Part shown: piece by piece, positions 11,222 to 22,249 of the stretch
Layout of the letters: every line of letters begins with the position of its first letter
How positions within the stretch are numbered: position 1 is the stretch's first letter
From: Asterias amurensis
Taxonomy: Eukaryota > Echinodermata > Asteroidea > Forcipulatida > Asteriidae
Direction: 5' to 3'
DNA: 64,000 nucleotides
Assembly (NCBI RefSeq): GCF_032118995.1
Contig: NC_092657.1
Location: 3,903,891 to 3,967,890 of the forward strand
Program-made: the position numbers and the translations under genes
Notes under the pieces: model-generated
Database searches by the model: none
What the model was told of the DNA's origin: nothing
What the model saw: only the letters and a program-made list of their open reading frames with translations

Positions 11222-11800
11222 CTTTCAATGCATGGTGAGGTATCAATATATATTTGGTTTGCGGTAACACCATGTGTGTGTCTACTCGCCAGTTAGACTT
11301 TGTTCTTTAGAGAACTGTCTTGCTATTATAATCTACTACCGCAGAGTGTATTTTCGGATGTTCGGGAGACTTCTCAGTTCTGAAAAGAACTGTCCATGCT
11401 TTTAACTACATGTGTAGAAGGTATACATACAGACAAATCGGCTGGGAACTTAGTACTACTTTAACTTTTAGTAGATCGAGGGGACTTCTCCTAATAAACT
11501 TCCCTACATGTACCTCGTGAGTTCTTGATTTGTGTCACCGTTTTGACTAGCTTGCTCTAGTCATCGTCAGGAGACTGAAGAGTGGGAGAGATGGGGACCT
11601 ATTTATAGGGGTTCAGAGGTTTCAGTGTAGAGGCGGTTTTTAACTACTACCTGGGCTAGAGGGACTACTATTTTAGCTTTATTAGAGGATCGTTGTTAAC
11701 TTCACTACCACGTATTGGGTTATAGATTTGTCCCAACGTTTCAACTAGCTTGCTCACTGTCAGGAGACTTTCATAGTAATATTGACTTTGTTTCCCCCTT
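11222..11800. repeat. Dispersed repeat with inverted-hairpin tail
   Basis: GGTATCAATATATATTTGG and GCGGTAACACCATGTGTGTG are shared with 30110-30160 and, more degraded, 41985-42035. Further right, a hairpin GACTAG-CTTGCT-CTAGTC (11545-11565) and a broken second version (11735-11760) follow CCGTTTTGACT / CAACGTTTCAACT text. This resembles the tails of some non-LTR or Penelope-like elements, but no ORF supports an assignment. Confidence 0.5.
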
Positions 11801-11820
11801 TAGTGCAAGCTCTTGTCAAG

Positions 11821-12859
11821 ATGGCCACAATGCATCGTCTTAATATGACAGATCCTCTGGACCATTTCAAACATGGTACTCTAACATGTGAAGCCTAAAC
11901 ACTACGGGCCATCAATCGGGCAGAGGAACTAAACCACTTCAACTATTTCGTCTCAAAGGATACAGACAGGATGTTGAAAGAAGCCAAGGACTCAGATGTG
12001 AGGTACAAGAACAAGACTGATCGGGCATTAGAGGGAGTCCTAGCTAGTTGCCATCAAAGATAATATCAAAGTTGGAGGTGAAGCAACTGGAGCTGGTACC
12101 CCAGGTCTAGCAGATCTCAGACCCAAGAAAACTGCTGAGGTTGCAGGAGCCATCCATGCCGGTCGGACTAATGTAACAAGCACGAACTAACTCACGGTCC
12201 TCTCACAGTAAACTCACACACAGGGTCCAGTCATAACTTCTATAACTTTGATTACATTTGTGGAGGCAGCAGTGGTGGTACGACCGGATCGGTCCGAGAG
12301 CCGGTGCCATACAACGGCGTCTACCGAATGCGCCCTACTGTCGGGCGATGGCCTCTGGACTTTGATGTCAAGTTGATGCATCTGAGGGACACAGTCGGGC
12401 CCTCCTTTGACAAGTGCCACGGACATCGCCATTTTGGATCACATGATGATCAGGGAAGAGCCTCACAAGGAACTGCTACCCGGTGACGTCAGGATTGGGG
12501 TAAGCAGACCACATTTCTGGGAGGGTTTGGCACCGAGCTGAAGGAATACGCTGAGAGGTTTTGTAGTGAATTTTAAAGAGAAAGGATTTCTTGTGGTTGT
12601 TGTCGATGAGGGAGGGATTCTTGGCGTGGATGAAATGTTCGATCAATAAACAAGATTCCGACCATGGACCATGAACTCATACCCAGGCTCAGGGAGTATC
12701 TGGGAAAAAAACGGTCATGAAGTTTCAGTTGAGAAACTCATCACCCAAATAGCCACAGATGATGTCAGGGATTCATTCCAGAGGGCGCTGGTCAACCTGC
12801 CAGGTGAAGACATAGACCTTTCCGCAAATACCATTGTGCAAGCACAGACTGTTGAATGA
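11821..12859 (+). pseudogene. Amidase-signature enzyme, intronless and decayed
   Basis: Frames put together piecewise resemble amidase-signature enzymes, which hydrolyse amides with a Lys-Ser-Ser triad. Blocks in order: LTCEA then RAINRAEELNHFNYFVS; AIKDNIKVGGEATGAGTPGL with the catalytic-Lys context; GRTN; ICGGSSGG with the cis-Ser; GSVREPV with the nucleophile-Ser context; RPTVGRWPLDFD; LRDTVGPSF; VRIGVSRPHFWE. Lesions: TAA at 11896-11898, an insertion before AIKDN near 12044, frame changes near 12180, about 14 residues lost between GGSSGG and GSVRE, another frame change near 12440, and further stops near 12573 and 12645. No introns are visible over about 1 kb, so it is either a retrocopy or a remnant of an intronless gene. 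It looks closer to bacterial-type mandelamide/indoleacetamide hydrolases than to FAAH (impression only). Confidence 0.8.
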
Positions 12860-13016
12860 GGTGCATTGTTGGATAGATATGGATCAAATTTGATCACCAG
12901 CTAGACCACAATGCCCCCCTAATTCCATCATGCATTTCATAACAAACGGTTTCAAACGCTTTTCATAGAGATGAACTCGCCTGATCCAAGCCACTGTTTC
13001 CCTTTAAAGACACTGG

Positions 13017-13189
13017 GGTGGATTTCACAAAGGTAGTCCTAACTTAGGACTAGTCCTAGACAATGCTAAGAGATAGGACCAGTCCTAAGTTAGGATGAGT
13101 TACTGGTCCTAACTTAGGACCAGTCCTATCTCTTAGCATTGCCTAGGACTAGTCCTAAGTTAGGACTACCTTTGTGAAATCCACCCCAG
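13017..13189. mobile_element. Near-perfect palindromic MITE (TTCACAAAG family)
   Basis: The two arms, GGATTTCACAAAGGTAGTCC and its reverse complement, run through repeated CTAACTTAGGACTAGTCCTA units to a centre near 13103. Related elements lie at 19352-19499, 23618-23771 and possibly 30307-30770. Confidence 0.85.
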
Positions 13190-13214
13190 GACACTCTTGG
13201 TAATTGTCAGACTC

Positions 13215-13406
13215 ATTTCTTACTTCCTGCAAATGCGAATGCGAGGCGAATGTTGACGTCACAAAATTCGCTACCAATTTCGCAGCGGTTCAACTGCGTT
13301 TGACCCACTTGCGAATATCGCTGTGAAAGGGTAATTGTGACGTCAAAATCATGTCAAATTCGCTTCGCATTCACAATTAGCCGGGCTCGGGTATGAACCG
13401 GGCTCA
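13215..13406. mobile_element. Palindromic MITE with CCGGGCT end and TGACGTCA cores
   Basis: Inverted pieces are GCGAATGCGAGGCGAAT with TTCGCTTCGCATTC, and TGACGTCAC with GTGACGTCA. The right end is GAACCGGGCTC; the left end is degraded. A better kept relative is at 25247-25380. Confidence 0.65.
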
Positions 13407-13679
13407 AGTCTTCACAGTTGGTGTAACTCAACATATGCATAAAAGATCTCAACATGCATGAAATAACAAAACGTAATTGTGTGCTTTGAGATGCTTGATT
13501 TTGAGACCTCAAATTCTAAATCTTTCTCGAAAACTACATTACTTCAGAGGGAGCTGTTACTCACAATGTTTATACTATCAACAGCTCCACACTACTCTCT
13601 ACCAAGAAAGATTTATGCTAGCAAATATTTTGAGTAATTACCAATAGCGTCCACTGCCGTAAAGCACCCTTTTTTCAGG

Positions 13680-14265
13680 TGATTTTCTCATAATTTTTTG
13701 TTTTAAACCAAATTATCTACTCTATTTTCATTTACATTGCAACGGGCTGTTTAATTATGTTTAATACCAGAGTATGATCACCCGGCAAAAAATTAAAAAA
13801 TGCAAAGATTAAATACAATCTGAAACTGGTATCCTGCAAATGTTTTGCTAAGCAAATGATTGACAAGCAATATTTTCTCCTATTTTTATATTTTTTCTAT
13901 CAACTTGGGCATAGAGCCAAATTTCATACAGTCTGTATAGACTCTGTAAACGCAACAACATGCTAAGCCCAGAATAGTATTGCATGCTATCTAGGGTACG
14001 CATTGTTACTGCAAGTCTATCTGGAAGTATACTGTTGTTTTGTATTAGTGTGATTGCTGATTAAATATTGATATAATGATTATTAATATTAATCCTTTAA
14101 ATATAGTAACAATATGAAGTTAATGCTGTTGTTTTTCTTGTTGTTGTTCTTAATGACTCTTGATGAGCCTATCGAAAGGAAACTAATAATGAGCCATTCT
14201 TAGAAATGGTGGACATGTGTTGTTTTGATTTTGACAATCAGTGTAAGGTCAAGATTTGGAGGCTC
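13680..14265. other. AT-rich, no gene seen
   Basis: No splice-bounded open frame, RNA gene or repeat is recognised. Confidence 0.5.
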
Positions 14266-15190
14266 TGGACCATGGGCGTCAATTAGGGGAGCGACAGGGG
14301 GACATGTCGTGTCCCCCCCCCCCATCTTTTGGAGGGTGGGGAATACAATATCAAATGTCCCCCCCCCATCTTTTTGACCACCTTTATCATGAAGCCCAAG
14401 TTTTGCACTGTGTAAGACCAAACCCTGTATCCCACCGTGGGCATTAATCCTGTGGGCATTAATCCTAGGGGCAAAGGATGACACAACTTTTTTTAAGGGT
14501 GGGGGACACCATATCATATGTCCCCCTCAAAATTGGCCCAAAATTGCATCCCAGAGCATCAAAAATGCAAAGCAAAAATTTCCGGGGCCCTTAATCGGGC
14601 CCACACCCCACGCCATAAGGCTTCTCACACGCATGCTCCATCGTTGACAGATTTGCACCTCCCCCTTGAAAAAGTGAAAGGGACGTGTCCCCCACCCACC
14701 CCATTTTCGAAGGGTGGGGGACACAATATCAAAATGTTCCCCATGTCTTTTGACCACCATGGGCATATAATCCTGGGAAAAAAGGATGAAACAACTTTTT
14801 GAAGGGTGGGGGACACTATATCAAATGTCCCCCCTCAAAATTGGCCCTAGATTGCATCGCAGAGCATCTAAAATGCACAATTTTCCCGGGCCCTTAAGCG
14901 GGCCCGGACCCATGCCCTAAAGGTTTCACACTCGCATGCTCACTCTTTGACAGATTTGCCCCCTAAAACTTATGTCGTAGATCTGCACCTGAACTTGATG
15001 CTGTTAACTCAAAAGGTTCTACTGCTGCTCACATTTTAAAGGTTTATGTTCTGTTCTGGCCTAAGATTGCACCACAGAGCATCTAAAATGCAAAAATTTT
15101 CCCGGACCCATGCCGTAAAGCCCCCCCCCCCCCGCATGCTCACTCGTTGACAGATTAGCACCCTATAGCTTGTGTCGTAGATCGGCACCT
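14266..15190. repeat. C-rich dispersed repeat, about three diverged units
   Basis: Alternating blocks of GGTGGGGGACAC-like text with ATATCAAATGTCCCCCC, and ATTGCAT-CGCAGAGCATCT followed by GGGCCCTTAAGCGGGCCC. The second block recurs at 15640-15700, 54350-54420, 55600-55960. Runs of 8-12 C mark the block ends and may be unreliable in assembly. Confidence 0.6.
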
Positions 15191-15204
15191 GAAGATACTG
15201 TTAA

Positions 15205-15579
15205 AGGCAGTGGACACTATTGGAAATTACTCAAAATAAAAACCTTACTTGGTAACGAGTAATGGGGAGCTGTTGATGGTATAAAACATTGTGAGAAACG
15301 GCTCCCTCTGAAGTGATGTAGTTTTCGAGAAGGAAGTAATTTTCCACGAATTTGATTTCGAGACCTCAGATTAAGAACTTGAGGTCTCGAAATCAACCGT
15401 CTAAACGCACACAACTTTGTATGACAAGGGTGTTTTTTTTTTCTTTCATTATTATCTCGCAAGTTCGATGAACGATTGAGCTCAAATTTTCACAGGTTTG
15501 TTATTTTATGCATATAATAGTTTAGATACACCAACTGTGAAGGCTAGTCTTTGACAATTACCAATAGTGTCCACTGCCT
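15205..15579. mobile_element. TTAA MITE, full copy
   Basis: TTAA (15201-15204), then AGGCAGTGGACACTATTGG, ending CCAATAGTGTCCACTGCCT before TTAA (15580-15583). The central inverted GAGACCTCAGATT / AACTTGAGGTCTCG is well kept. Confidence 0.9.
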
Positions 15580-15639
15580 TTAACTTAAAAGGTTCTACTG
15601 CTGCTCTTATTCTAAAGGCTTTATTCTATTCTGAACATC

Positions 15640-16100
15640 TTGAATGCAAAATTGTCCTGGGCCCTTAGGCGGGCCCTATCCGGGCATAAAAGGCTTCGCG
15701 TTCAGCTTTATAGCAGGCCCCATCCTTAATAGATGTGCCACACCCACCAATCCCTCCCCTAAAATTTCTTGTCTTGATCCACCACCCTTGACGATGCTGG
15801 TGATGATGGGGATGAAACGCCGTATGAGCATTATAATACAGAAACAATAATGGATATTACGAAGCTATAATTGAGTTGTTTTTTTAGGTACAATAACCAT
15901 GATAGCGAAAATAGGTGCATCATAGCTTGAAATAGGCATTAAATTCCAACATCTGAGGGGGGGCACATCACCCCTCAGACTCCCTAGATTGCACAAGAGA
16001 GCATCTACGGACTAAAATTTTCCGCGCCGTAAATTTTATGTGCCCCCCCCCCCCCCCCCATCTTTCAAGACGGATTGACGCCCCTGCCTGCTCTGGAGAC
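15640..16100. repeat. C-rich dispersed repeat fragments
   Basis: GGGCCCTTAGGCGGGCCCTA and a run of about 18 C followed by ATCTTTCAAGACGGATTGAC. They are related to 14266-15190. Confidence 0.5.
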
Positions 16101-16309
16101 CACTTGGTGTATCCCAACATAGGCCTATGCATATGGTTCGTATTAAAATAACCGTGAATTTTTTTTATCAATTTGCCATCGAAGCTGTAAGAGAACAAGT
16201 ATTTAATATGATAATAATAGGTTTTCCGGCCATTTTGAGCAAAATAAAAACCGTTCGTTTATATTAAAACAAATTCAAACTCGTGCATTTCTCCTAATGA
16301 TCCTCTTAA

Positions 16310-16695
16310 CGACACTGGATACCTTGGTTAATTTTCAAAGACCAGTATTCTCGGCTGGTGTATCTCAATTATGCATGAAATAACAAACCTATATGAACAT
16401 TTGAGCTCAATCGGTTGTCGAAGTTGCGAGATAATAATGAAATAAATAAAAAAACACCCTTGCCATAGGAAGTTGTGTGCTTTCAGATGCTTGATTTCGA
16501 GACCTCACATTCTAAATCTGAGGTCTCGAAATCAAATTCGAGGAAAATTACTTCTTTCTCGAAAACTACATCACTTCAGAGGGAGCCGTTTCTCACAGTG
16601 TTTTATACTATCAACAGCTCCCCATTACTCGTTACCAAGTAAGGTTTTATGCCAATAGTTATTTTGAGTAAAAACACCAATAATGTCCTCTGCCT
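16310..16695. mobile_element. TTAA MITE, inverted full copy
   Basis: Left flank TTAA (16306-16309) and end GACACTGGATACCTTGG; right end ATGTCCTCTGCCT before TTAA (16696-16699). The palindromic centre at 16495-16530 (GATTTCGAGACCTC / GAGGTCTCGAAATC) is perfect over 14 bases. Confidence 0.85.
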
Positions 16696-17119
16696 TTAAG
16701 GTTTCTTTTTTTAGTATTCGTTTTCCTGCACATATTATTTCGGGTTTTTTTCTCATTCAGATTGATTTCAGTCCTTCTATTTTTCACTTCATGCATTTAA
16801 GACCACACTTTGACCGTTCTAAAGTGTAATTCCTATCAACCAACATTAATTGATGAAATTGAATGGTTGGCCAGCTCTATGTTGTTGGCTTTTACAAAAT
16901 TGAATGAGTCTTGCAAACTGGTAAAATTGAATGATCTTATTATGTTGGCCAGTGAATGCTAAACTGGTGAAATTGAATCACTTCTTTTGACTGCTGAATG
17001 CTTATCCCAACGGAGCATTCATCAAACCAAATAAATGAGCCGGTGTTAAAATGAATGGATGTTTGTTGCAATTGGCTGGGCAGGATAACTTGTATATGCT
17101 CACATTGTACAGAAAAAGT

Positions 17120-18190
17120 GCCACTCCCCAATAAGAACAATGTAGAAAATGCGGTAAAAAGTTGCAACGCAAAGTGAAAATATGATGGAAAAATACCACA
17201 CTTAAAGACATGGTCAAGCCCCCTTTCCCAAAGAAAACAAAATTAAATAAATAAATACAATTTATGATAAAGAAATAAAAAAATACTGGCGCAATTCGAC
17301 GAAAAGACCTATGGGTGGCTCCCCAAACCTTGTGCTCTCTCAACGGGGCGGGAAACGTAGTAAACATGCAACAGAAAAAATTTCACTCCAAAATAAAAGT
17401 GTAGAAAATGCGGTAAAAAGTTAAAACAGTTGCGTCTCAAAGCAAAAATGCGATGGAAATAACACCACACCTAAAGACAAGGTCATGCTCTCTACCCACA
17501 AGAAAAAGAAGAAAAAAATAATAAATAAAATCTACGATAAAAATCACTAGATTGGCGCAATTCGACGGCAACAAACCTAGGGGTGGCTCCCCGAACCTCG
17601 TGCTAAGAAAAACACATGCCAGAAAAACACCTTGGTTCTTGCGTCTCTCGAGGGGGCGGGAAACCAGAAGTAAACGGGCGACAGAAAAATATCCCACGCC
17701 CATATAAAAACGATGTAGAAAATGCGGTAAAAAGTTAAAAAAGTTGCGACGCAAAGTCAAAACACAATGGGAAAAAATTTCATGACTAAAAGACAAGGTC
17801 ATGCCCCCTCCACCAATAAAAAAAGAGGGAATTTTTTAAAATAAATTCTTCGATAAAAACACCCAAACTGGCTTAATTCGCCGGACAAAACCTAGGGGTG
17901 GCTCCCCGAACCTCGTGCTCTGAAATATGGGGGGCGGGAACCTATCATGCTACAGAAAGAAATGCTACTCCCCAATAAAAACGATATTGAAAATGTGGTA
18001 AAAAATAAAAACAGTTGCGAAGCAAAGTACAAATTTGACGGGAAAAAAATGCCGAACCTAAAGACAATGTCATGCCCCCTTTCCCAAAGAAAATTGTAAC
18101 AAATTAGTAAATAAAATCTACAATAGAAACCCCAAGACTGACGGAATAAACCTAGGGGTGGCTCCCCGAACCTCATGCTTAGAAACAACA
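17120..18190. repeat. Tandem repeat of about 260-315 bp, four diverged units
   Basis: GTAGAAAATGCGGTAAAAAG recurs near 17142, 17400, 17715 and (as TTGAAAATGTGGTAAAAA) 17988. Each is followed by AAAGACAAGGTCATGCCCCC, ATAAATAAAATCTACGATAA and CCTAGGGGTGGCTCCCCGAA. Open frames of about 100-120 codons on the minus strand follow the unit structure and show no domain. I treat them as chance products of AT-rich repeats. Confidence 0.75.
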
Positions 18191-18599
18191 TGCCAAAAGA
18201 ACATCGTGTTGTTGCTGCATTCCTGCATATCGACGCCCTACTTCACTGCCTTTGTTCTTGCTCCAGAAACATTGCATCAGCCCTTCCAAAGTTCATTCAG
18301 TATATTCTCCAATTTGGATTAAGTATGGAATGTTGCTCTTTTGTTAAGGTCTTCATTGTTAAGGAAATTCAGAGTTTTGCTGTTTTCGAGCACTCGTTGT
18401 GGCGAATCATTCTGGCTTGGACCTTTGTGCTATATCGAACATCGTGACCGCATGTTGCAACGTGGGGAATGGACCTCACGTTTTCACCAAAAAAACTGCA
18501 GTATATTTAAGACTTATTTACTGTTTTAACCCTCTACTATGTATGGTGAAAATCAACCAAGTTGCCTAGTTCTGACTACAGACTTTAAAAAACAAATTT

Positions 18600-18731
18600 G
18601 AAGTTCGGTGCTGAGATTTTGCGGCCGAGCAGAGCACGTTTTATGGCCATAAGAATAAACAGCATGGCAAAATCTGGTCGACCAAAGCCGAACACATCGC
18701 TCCAGCCGACGACATCTTGTTGCAAATTGAG
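18600..18731 (+). other. Possible first exon of the 18.6-29.8 kb transcript
   Basis: A GC-richer block (GCGGCCGAGCAGAGCACG, CCAGCCGACGACATC) ends at a strong donor, TTGAG then GTAAGACTT at 18732. No acceptor is clear on the left, so a first exon is suggested. It has no long open frame. Confidence 0.35.
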
Positions 18732-19351
18732 GTAAGACTTGGGTCCAGGGACCTTAACTATTCAGCTCAAACTATCGGTGGGATAACCAGATATTTTATC
18801 TTGGGGCCAAGGTGAAAAATACACAATTTCAGAGGGCTATTTAATGTTCCAAGTAATTCGTTTTCCAATTATTCAGTGGAATAATAAATAAGACAAAGCG
18901 AAAGGCTCCGTGCGCGGTTTTTAACTTAGTAATAGTCAGCCAAAACCACCAGTGGCATAATATTTTCAATCAGGGCAAAGGTGGCAAAGACATAATTTAG
19001 TGGGCTTTTTAATGTATCAAACCATTTATTGGTGTGTTGTTTGGTCATTTTAAGGGTGGATGACACGAGGGCTCTGAGGGCGGGGGCGTAACGTGTTTTA
19101 ATTTTAGGGGGGCTTTAATCCCGGCCATATCTCGTTGGGGGGGGGGGACCACCACCACAAGTCAAAACCAAAAGTCATTTTGTCTTTTTCCGTTGCACTT
19201 TTTAACGCCCTTTTTAAGGCAGGCAAAAACGCAACTTAAAGGGGCATATTGAACTAATTTATTATTTGTTTGAATCAATTTATTATTTGTTTGAATCTGG
19301 GCAGTCGAGTTGGCTTTAGTTTCTGTCCCTGCCTTTCACTTCTGTGGAACC

Positions 19352-19499
19352 TGGGGCGGATTTCACAAAGTTAGGACTAGTCTTATCTCGAGTTAGGACC
19401 AGTTACTCGTCCTAACTTAGGACTATCCGTGCAATTTGTGTATCTCCTAGGACTAGTCCTAAGTTAGGACTAGTCTTAACTCTTTGTGAAGTCGACCCA
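19352..19499. mobile_element. Palindromic MITE (TTCACAAAG family), second copy
   Basis: Ends are TGGGGCGGATTTCACAAAG and CTTTGTGAAGTCGACCCA. Inner TTAGGACTAGTC blocks are shared with 13017-13189. Confidence 0.75.
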
Positions 19500-19705
19500 T
19501 GGTTCGATATATGCACCAGTGCCTTACATGTGGATTGGGGTTTCCAGTTCCTGTATGACTGGGTGGGTTTTTCCTGTAGAGGTTTTTCTCACATGTCTAA
19601 AACTCAAATTTCTTGATTTACTATTATCTTCTGGTTTTGTTATCTTCATGTTTTTTGTGTGTATTTTGTTTAATGTTGGGGTTTTTTTCGTGGGGGGGGC
19701 GTAAC

Positions 19706-19800
19706 CTGGGCCAAATTTCATAGAGCTGCTAAGCACAAAAATTCACTTTGCATGAAATTTATTCCGTTTTAAAACAGACTTACCAGTCACATTTATCCGG
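19706..19800. mobile_element. Half of a GGGCCCAATTT-type MITE
   Basis: GGGCCAAATTTCATAGAGCT, GCTAAGCACAAAAATTC and CAGACTTACCAGTCAC match the left half of 53966-54168. No right half is present. Confidence 0.6.
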
Positions 19801-19946
19801 AGGCCGTTGGTACGAATCCCACTCTAGTCAATTCTTTGTTCAACTCCAGAAGTATTTTTAAATTTACTCAGTCAGTTTCCCTTGTGGTTTATAATGAAAA
19901 TCTTCTTAAATGTATAATTGATGTTTATTTTGTTGGTTTTCTCCAG

Positions 19947-20091
19947 TCCGAGATGGGGAGCGACCTAGGCAACTAAAATGTTCACCTACAAAACATCAGA
20001 ATAATGGGATGATGACTGACATAGTAGACAGCTGTAACTTGGACTGAGACGGGATCGACTTGGTGATCAGCAGCGGACTCTCTTTCACGAG
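19947..20091 (+). other. Candidate exon B (145 bp)
   Basis: Acceptor TTGTTGGTTTTCTCCAG precedes it and donor ACGAG then GTAACT follows it. In the frame that joins exon C there is a TGA near 20047 and then an open run GIDLVISSGLSFT to the donor. A protein would thus have to start downstream or use another acceptor. Confidence 0.4.
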
Positions 20092-20143
20092 GTAACTTTT
20101 ATATCCTCAAGCCATCAGAGAATCAGCAGCTAAACATTTTAAA

Positions 20144-20440
20144 TGGGTGACTTTTTGACGCTTGGTGGCAGCAAGCAAACTTACCAGGTAGAATCCATAG
20201 ACCTTTTTCGCAAATGCTCGGGCGTGCGCATAAAGCTTGGTGCATTGTGGTCTAGCTGGTGAACATATTTGATCCATAGCTATCCCACAATGCAGCTCAT
20301 TCAACAGTTTGCGATTGTGCAATGGTATTTGCGAAAAGGTCTATTATTCTTGGGTATTGGGTGCATGCTCAGAACTAGTTTTAAACCAATGGAGCTGTAC
20401 CTGGTAAGTCTGCTGCCACCTAGCGTTCCAAAGTCTCCCA
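20144..20440. mobile_element. Palindromic MITE (TGGGAGACTTTGGGACGCT family)
   Basis: The left end, TGGGTGACTTTTTGACGCTT then GGTGGCAGCA, is answered by TGCTGCCACCTAGCGTTCC and AAAGTCTCCCA on the right. Inside, TAGACCTTTTTCGCAAA pairs with TTTGCGAAAAGGTCTA. The same family is nested at 62621-62751. Confidence 0.75.
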
Positions 20441-21111
20441 TCACAGGCTCTAAGATTTGGATCTTTATCCCACACCCCACCAGTAATTCCAGCTCCTTTT
20501 CAAAGTTTTAAAAGCTGCTGAAAGCCTACTTGTCAGCAACAAGTCATAGAAAGTTATAGGGACTTTTCAAACCTACTCGATTTGGCTTTGGATTCGACTC
20601 AGGCTAACTTGGTCCCGAGGTTGTTTTAAGAATTGCGCATGCTTTGCGTATACGCACCCAAGGGTTACAGACAAGAGGACGGAGACTGAAGATGAATCCA
20701 AAGCCGAAGCCATTGTTTTGAAAAAGGCCATAGAGAGACTTGCATCAGTGATGGGCTCTCTACTCTACCTGAATATTGTAGGCTTGGCCTGGCAATAGTT
20801 TTCCACCTGTTTTTGATTCCATTATCATTGTTTATGTTTTTTCTTGGTCATTTACGGAGCGCTTTACATCCATTGGAAAAGGCTCTTATTAAGTGTTATT
20901 TCTATTCAAATTCAAAATTTCTATTCAAATTCAGATTTATTTCCATATTGAATACAAAATTCCAAACAGTACCGAGCCAAAATATTAATAAAAATTAGTA
21001 TAAAGCATGTTTCACAAAAGCAGAAAACTTGTTTATAAAGTTGGAGGCATCATCTAGAACCCCAGGCTTGTGGAAAGGTGCCTGATGGGCAGACAAACAC
21101 CATAAGCAAAG

Positions 21112-21258
21112 CAAGGTAGACAGGTAAAAAGAACAAAGACAGAAAATTTCTATCTTCGTTCTTTCTACCTGTCTATCTTGTTTCATAGACAAGTAGGAAG
21201 AAAAAAGACAGAAAATTTTTGTCTTTGTTCTTTCTACCTGTTTATCTTGTGTCGCTTT
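21112..21258. repeat. Inverted/direct repeat hairpins
   Basis: AAGGTAGACAGGTAAAAAG and CTTTCTACCTGTCTATCTTG face each other across AAAGACAGAAAATTTCTATC. A second, imperfect pair follows at once (AGACAAGTAGGAAG / CTTTCTACCTGTTTATCTTG). They form two tandem hairpins of unknown origin. Confidence 0.7.
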
Positions 21259-21309
21259 ATAACAATGGTGATATAATTAATACAAAAATAATATTTATTT
21301 ATTATCCAG

Positions 21310-21413
21310 CCAAACTTCAAGGGACCTTGATGGGACTGACATCAGATGGCAGTTGAAGATCTATGGATATGTGGATATCTGGTCGTCCATTGAAAGTCGT
21401 CAAATGGACAAAG
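21310..21413 (+). other. Candidate coding exon C (104 bp)
   Basis: Acceptor TTTATTATCCAG; donor CAAAG then GTAAAC. One frame (starting at the second base) is open throughout: QTSRDLDGTDIRWQLKIYGY then VDIWSSIESRQMDK, leaving one base over. That base joins in phase to exon D, giving about 58 open codons over the two exons. No family is recognised. Confidence 0.5.
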
Positions 21414-21457
21414 GTAAACAAAACTTTGCATTAAATCTGAGCTCCACTTTTTAAAAA

Positions 21458-21735
21458 ACACTGGACACTATTGGTAATTGACAAAGACCAGTCTTCACTT
21501 GGTGTATCTCAACATATGCACACAATACCAAACCTGGGAAAATTTGAGCTTGTCATAAAAAACACCCTTGTCGCACGAAGGGGTGTGCTTTCAGATGCTT
21601 GATTTTGAGACTGTAAAATCTAATTCTGAGGTCTTGAAATCAAATTTATGGAAAATTACTCTCTCCAAACCTACCAAGTAAGTTTTCATGCTAACAATTA
21701 TTTTGAGTAGTTACCAAGTGTGTCCACTGCCTTTT
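21458..21735. mobile_element. TTAA MITE, internally deleted copy
   Basis: Left end AAACACTGGACACTATTGGT; right end AGTGTGTCCACTGCC. The segment between the palindromic centre and the right end is shortened. Confidence 0.75.
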
Positions 21736-22178
21736 AGGTTTTGTTGCCTTTTGTATATTAAGTTTTTGGCAAGGTAAAGGAATCTTTGCTGTATATCTAA
21801 GCTCCAATTTTTAAAGGGTTTGATACCCTTGTAGATCAAATCTAGATCTACTCACTGTGAATGAAGATGTAAGTAATATAAGCTACCAGAGAAGGTTCAG
21901 TTTCATTAGAAAGAAAAAAAAACAGTAAAAATTGCAGAGCAGTGTTTTCATCAGAGTCGCCTCAGCAAGTAACTTTTGAAGGGAAGCTACTTATAACCAA
22001 TAATTATCTTTATTATCTTTATTAATTATCTATACTATGCATAAGTCTGGCGCCATTTGTGTCTTTTTCTGTCGTGCCAAAAGCACACAATCCTTTTGAT
22101 GTCCGCTTTTGAAACTCGTCTCTTTGATTTGGTGGACTTTATTAATTTATTTTCCCTCTTTTTGATTTTTCTATTTAG

Positions 22179-22248
22179 AGTTGACCAGATGCCTGTTGTC
22201 TATGGAATGTGATGTGGACGTACAACGGAGTTTCACCAATGGACTAAG
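22179..22248 (+). other. Candidate coding exon D (70 bp)
   Basis: Acceptor TTTTTCTATTTAG; donor ACTAAG then GTAAGG, a near-consensus site. In the phase set by exon C it is fully open: ELTRCLLSMECDVDVQRSFT then NGL. The next exon would have to accept two leftover bases (AG). Joining to either 34-35 bp block at 24.6-24.8 kb gives an early stop. Confidence 0.5.
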
Positions 22249-22249
22249 G

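Larger units (their letters stand above)
13007..13662. mobile_element. TTAA MITE copy carrying two nested palindromic MITEs
   Basis: The outer parts are the AGGCAGTGG family: TTTAAAGACACTGG on the left, ACACTCTTGGTAATTGTCAG after the first nested element, GTCTTCACAGTTGGTGTAAC after the second, and ACCAATAGCGTCCACTGCC at the right. The two inner palindromes are listed separately. This order dates the outer element as the oldest. Confidence 0.75.

Noticed and set aside
17002-18191. Minus-strand ORFs of 99-121 codons rich in Phe and Leu
   Set aside because: They track a tandem AT-rich repeat and share no conserved frame or domain.
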